DNA of 64,000 bases from contig NZ_JOEI01000001.1 of assembly GCF_000718095.1 (NCBI RefSeq), forward strand, positions 186,001-250,000. Direction: 5' to 3'. Below, piece by piece: positions 63,176 through 64,000 of this stretch. The notes beneath the pieces were generated by a model. That model was not told the DNA's origin. It made no database searches and was given only the letters and a program-made list of their open reading frames with translations. The stretch comes from Streptomyces scopuliridis RB72. GTDB lineage: Bacteria; Actinomycetota; Actinomycetes; Streptomycetales; Streptomycetaceae. Made by a program: the position numbers and the translations under genes. The stretch's first letter is position 1; the number at the start of each line of letters is the position of its first letter.

Positions 63176-63685
63176 ATGACCGCCACGGGTACGCCCGAGA
63201 ACGCCGAAAGTCCCGACGAAAGTCCAGAGCCGGGTCCTTCGGCGCCCGACGTGCGCTCCAAGGGGCTTGACCGGCGAGGTCTCGCCATCGGCCTCGTGCT
63301 GCTGCTCGCCTGCGGCTCTCTCGTCGGCTATGGCGTCCTCAACTCGGAGGAGAAGGAGGGGAAGAACGAGTCCCGCTCCGCACCCACCGCCGAGGTGACG
63401 TACGAAGTACTAGGCGAGGGCACCGCCGACATCTCCTACCTCGGGACCGGCGGAAGCGATAAGGCGGACGTCGTCAAGAGCGCCCAATTGCCCTGGAAGA
63501 AGACGGTGAACGTGCCGGCGGGCGAGCCCCCGATCGTCAACGTCACCCTCGGCGAGAAGGGCGGCCAAGCCAGCTGCACTCTCGCCATCCGAGGCAATCA
63601 CGTCCAACGCTCCACAGCCTCGGGCCAGTTCGGCCGCGCCACCTGCAGTGCTGAATTGCCCGAAGCCCTTGAAGGAGCCCAGTAA
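63176..63685 (+). CDS. MmpS-like membrane-anchored protein
   Basis: 169 aa. Acidic Pro-rich cytoplasmic N-terminus, one membrane segment (LAIGLVLLLACGSLVGYGVL, ~36-55), then an extracytoplasmic domain: TYEVLGEGTADISYLGTGG, LPWKKTVNVPAGEPPIVNVT and two Cys (SCTLAI, RATCSAEL) likely disulfide-bonded. This is the pattern of MmpS transport accessory proteins, although no MmpL pump is adjacent. ATG 63176 with GGAGGA five bases upstream. Divergent from the RHS gene. Confidence 0.8.
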   Translation: MTATGTPENAESPDESPEPGPSAPDVRSKGLDRRGLAIGLVLLLACGSLVGYGVLNSEEKEGKNESRSAPTAEVTYEVLGEGTADISYLGTGGSDKADVVKSAQLPWKKTVNVPAGEPPIVNVTLGEKGGQASCTLAIRGNHVQRSTASGQFGRATCSAELPEALEGAQ

Positions 63686-63842
63686 TACCGCGTCTGTTCC
63701 GTTGTGCGGCGCGAAACTACCGGGCCCCCGGCCACCGCCACGTCGGCTCACCCGCTGAGGGCAAGGTCACGCCGGGCGGCGACTGATGTCACCGCCCGGC
63801 GAAGCGTCCCGCCGGAACGCCGAGTGCCGAGGCTGGCGTGGG

Positions 63843-63998
63843 TCAGGGCTGCGTGCGTTGTTGCTGTTCGGCCTTGGCGTCCGGGTGACTGACGGGCTGG
63901 GGGGCGGTCAGGTCGAGCAGCAGCATGGCGTCGTGGTCGGGGGTGCCGGGTTCGGCGGTGTAGACGCCGAGGCGTTGGCCCGGGGTGCCGTCGAGGTG
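63843..63998 (-). CDS. C-terminus of an XRE/MmyB-type regulator (cut by window edge)
   Basis: 51 codons plus stop continue off the right edge. LDGTPGQRLGVYTAEPGTPD followed by HDAMLLLDLTAP matches the C-terminal ligand-binding end of MmyB-like XRE regulators (VYTAEPGSP and a Leu-rich helix). The DNA-binding part is outside. A Gln-rich tail ends it. Confidence 0.55.
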   Translation of the reverse strand, partial: HLDGTPGQRLGVYTAEPGTPDHDAMLLLDLTAPQPVSHPDAKAEQQQRTQP

Positions 63999-64000
63999 CA

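Noticed and set aside
59325..63179. 1,284-codon open frame on the plus strand antisense to the RHS gene
   Set aside because: GC-rich third positions of the RHS gene remove stops on the opposite strand; no ribosome site, no domain, composition is Arg/Val/Gly-rich as expected for a shadow.
1..64000. CRISPR arrays, tRNA or rRNA genes
   Set aside because: No regularly spaced repeats or cloverleaf/rRNA signatures were seen.

Overview
The window is chromosomal DNA of a Streptomyces or a very close relative. Base composition is strongly GC-rich throughout, GTG and TTG starts are common, and the gene content is typical of the genus: a conservon (cvnA-E), a WhiB protein, an LCP wall ligase, terpene synthases and large secreted RHS proteins. 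There is no rRNA, tRNA, CRISPR array or complete transposase gene.

Region by region: 1-5.3 kb carries the end of an ArsR-like regulator, a secreted GH29 alpha-L-fucosidase, a YeeE/YedE sulfur transporter and a small zinc-ribbon protein. At 5.3-10.6 kb lies a methionine block on the minus strand: metY and metX (direct sulfhydrylation), then metE behind a cobalamin riboswitch. At 10.8-15 kb are envelope genes (membrane protein, secreted-repeat lipoprotein, LCP protein, erythromycin-esterase-like protein). At 15-18.2 kb is a coupled operon of a small peptide, a 245-aa unknown, a DUF6895-like protein and a serine hydrolase. At 18.3-20.5 kb is a KimA-like permease.

20.7-29.2 kb is a sulfur-scavenging locus: two flavin (LLM) monooxygenases, a GNAT acetyltransferase and a polar amino-acid ABC transporter with two binding proteins, one ATPase and two permeases, one of them divergent. 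In gene content it resembles the Bacillus ytmI-type S-alkylcysteine salvage operon. It is preceded by a leaderless, cysteine-rich leader peptide, which points to cysteine-responsive attenuation.

29.3-39.7 kb is a carbon and redox block: zinc alcohol dehydrogenase, NDH-2, transketolase, WhiB, succinate-semialdehyde-type dehydrogenase and phosphoketolase. A 193-bp MITE with perfect 25-bp ends lies exactly at the dehydrogenase stop codon. A TPR protein and a pirin follow.

41.3-50.6 kb is one long minus-strand unit: conservon cvnA-B-C-D-E (sensor ATPase, roadblock, DUF742, GTPase, P450) followed by GGPP synthase, class II diterpene cyclase, P450 and class I terpene synthase. That last order is the one known from labdane clusters of the cyslabdan/raimonol type. 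This is the most striking system in the window.

51.5-63.7 kb holds an FG-GAP repeat lipoprotein, a pirin pseudogene fragment, a SUKH-like immunity protein beside a 2.9-thousand-residue secreted RHS toxin with a C-terminal DNA/RNA nuclease domain, and an MmpS-like protein. The right edge cuts an XRE/MmyB-type regulator. All functions are read from sequence motifs and gene context by eye; no searches were run.
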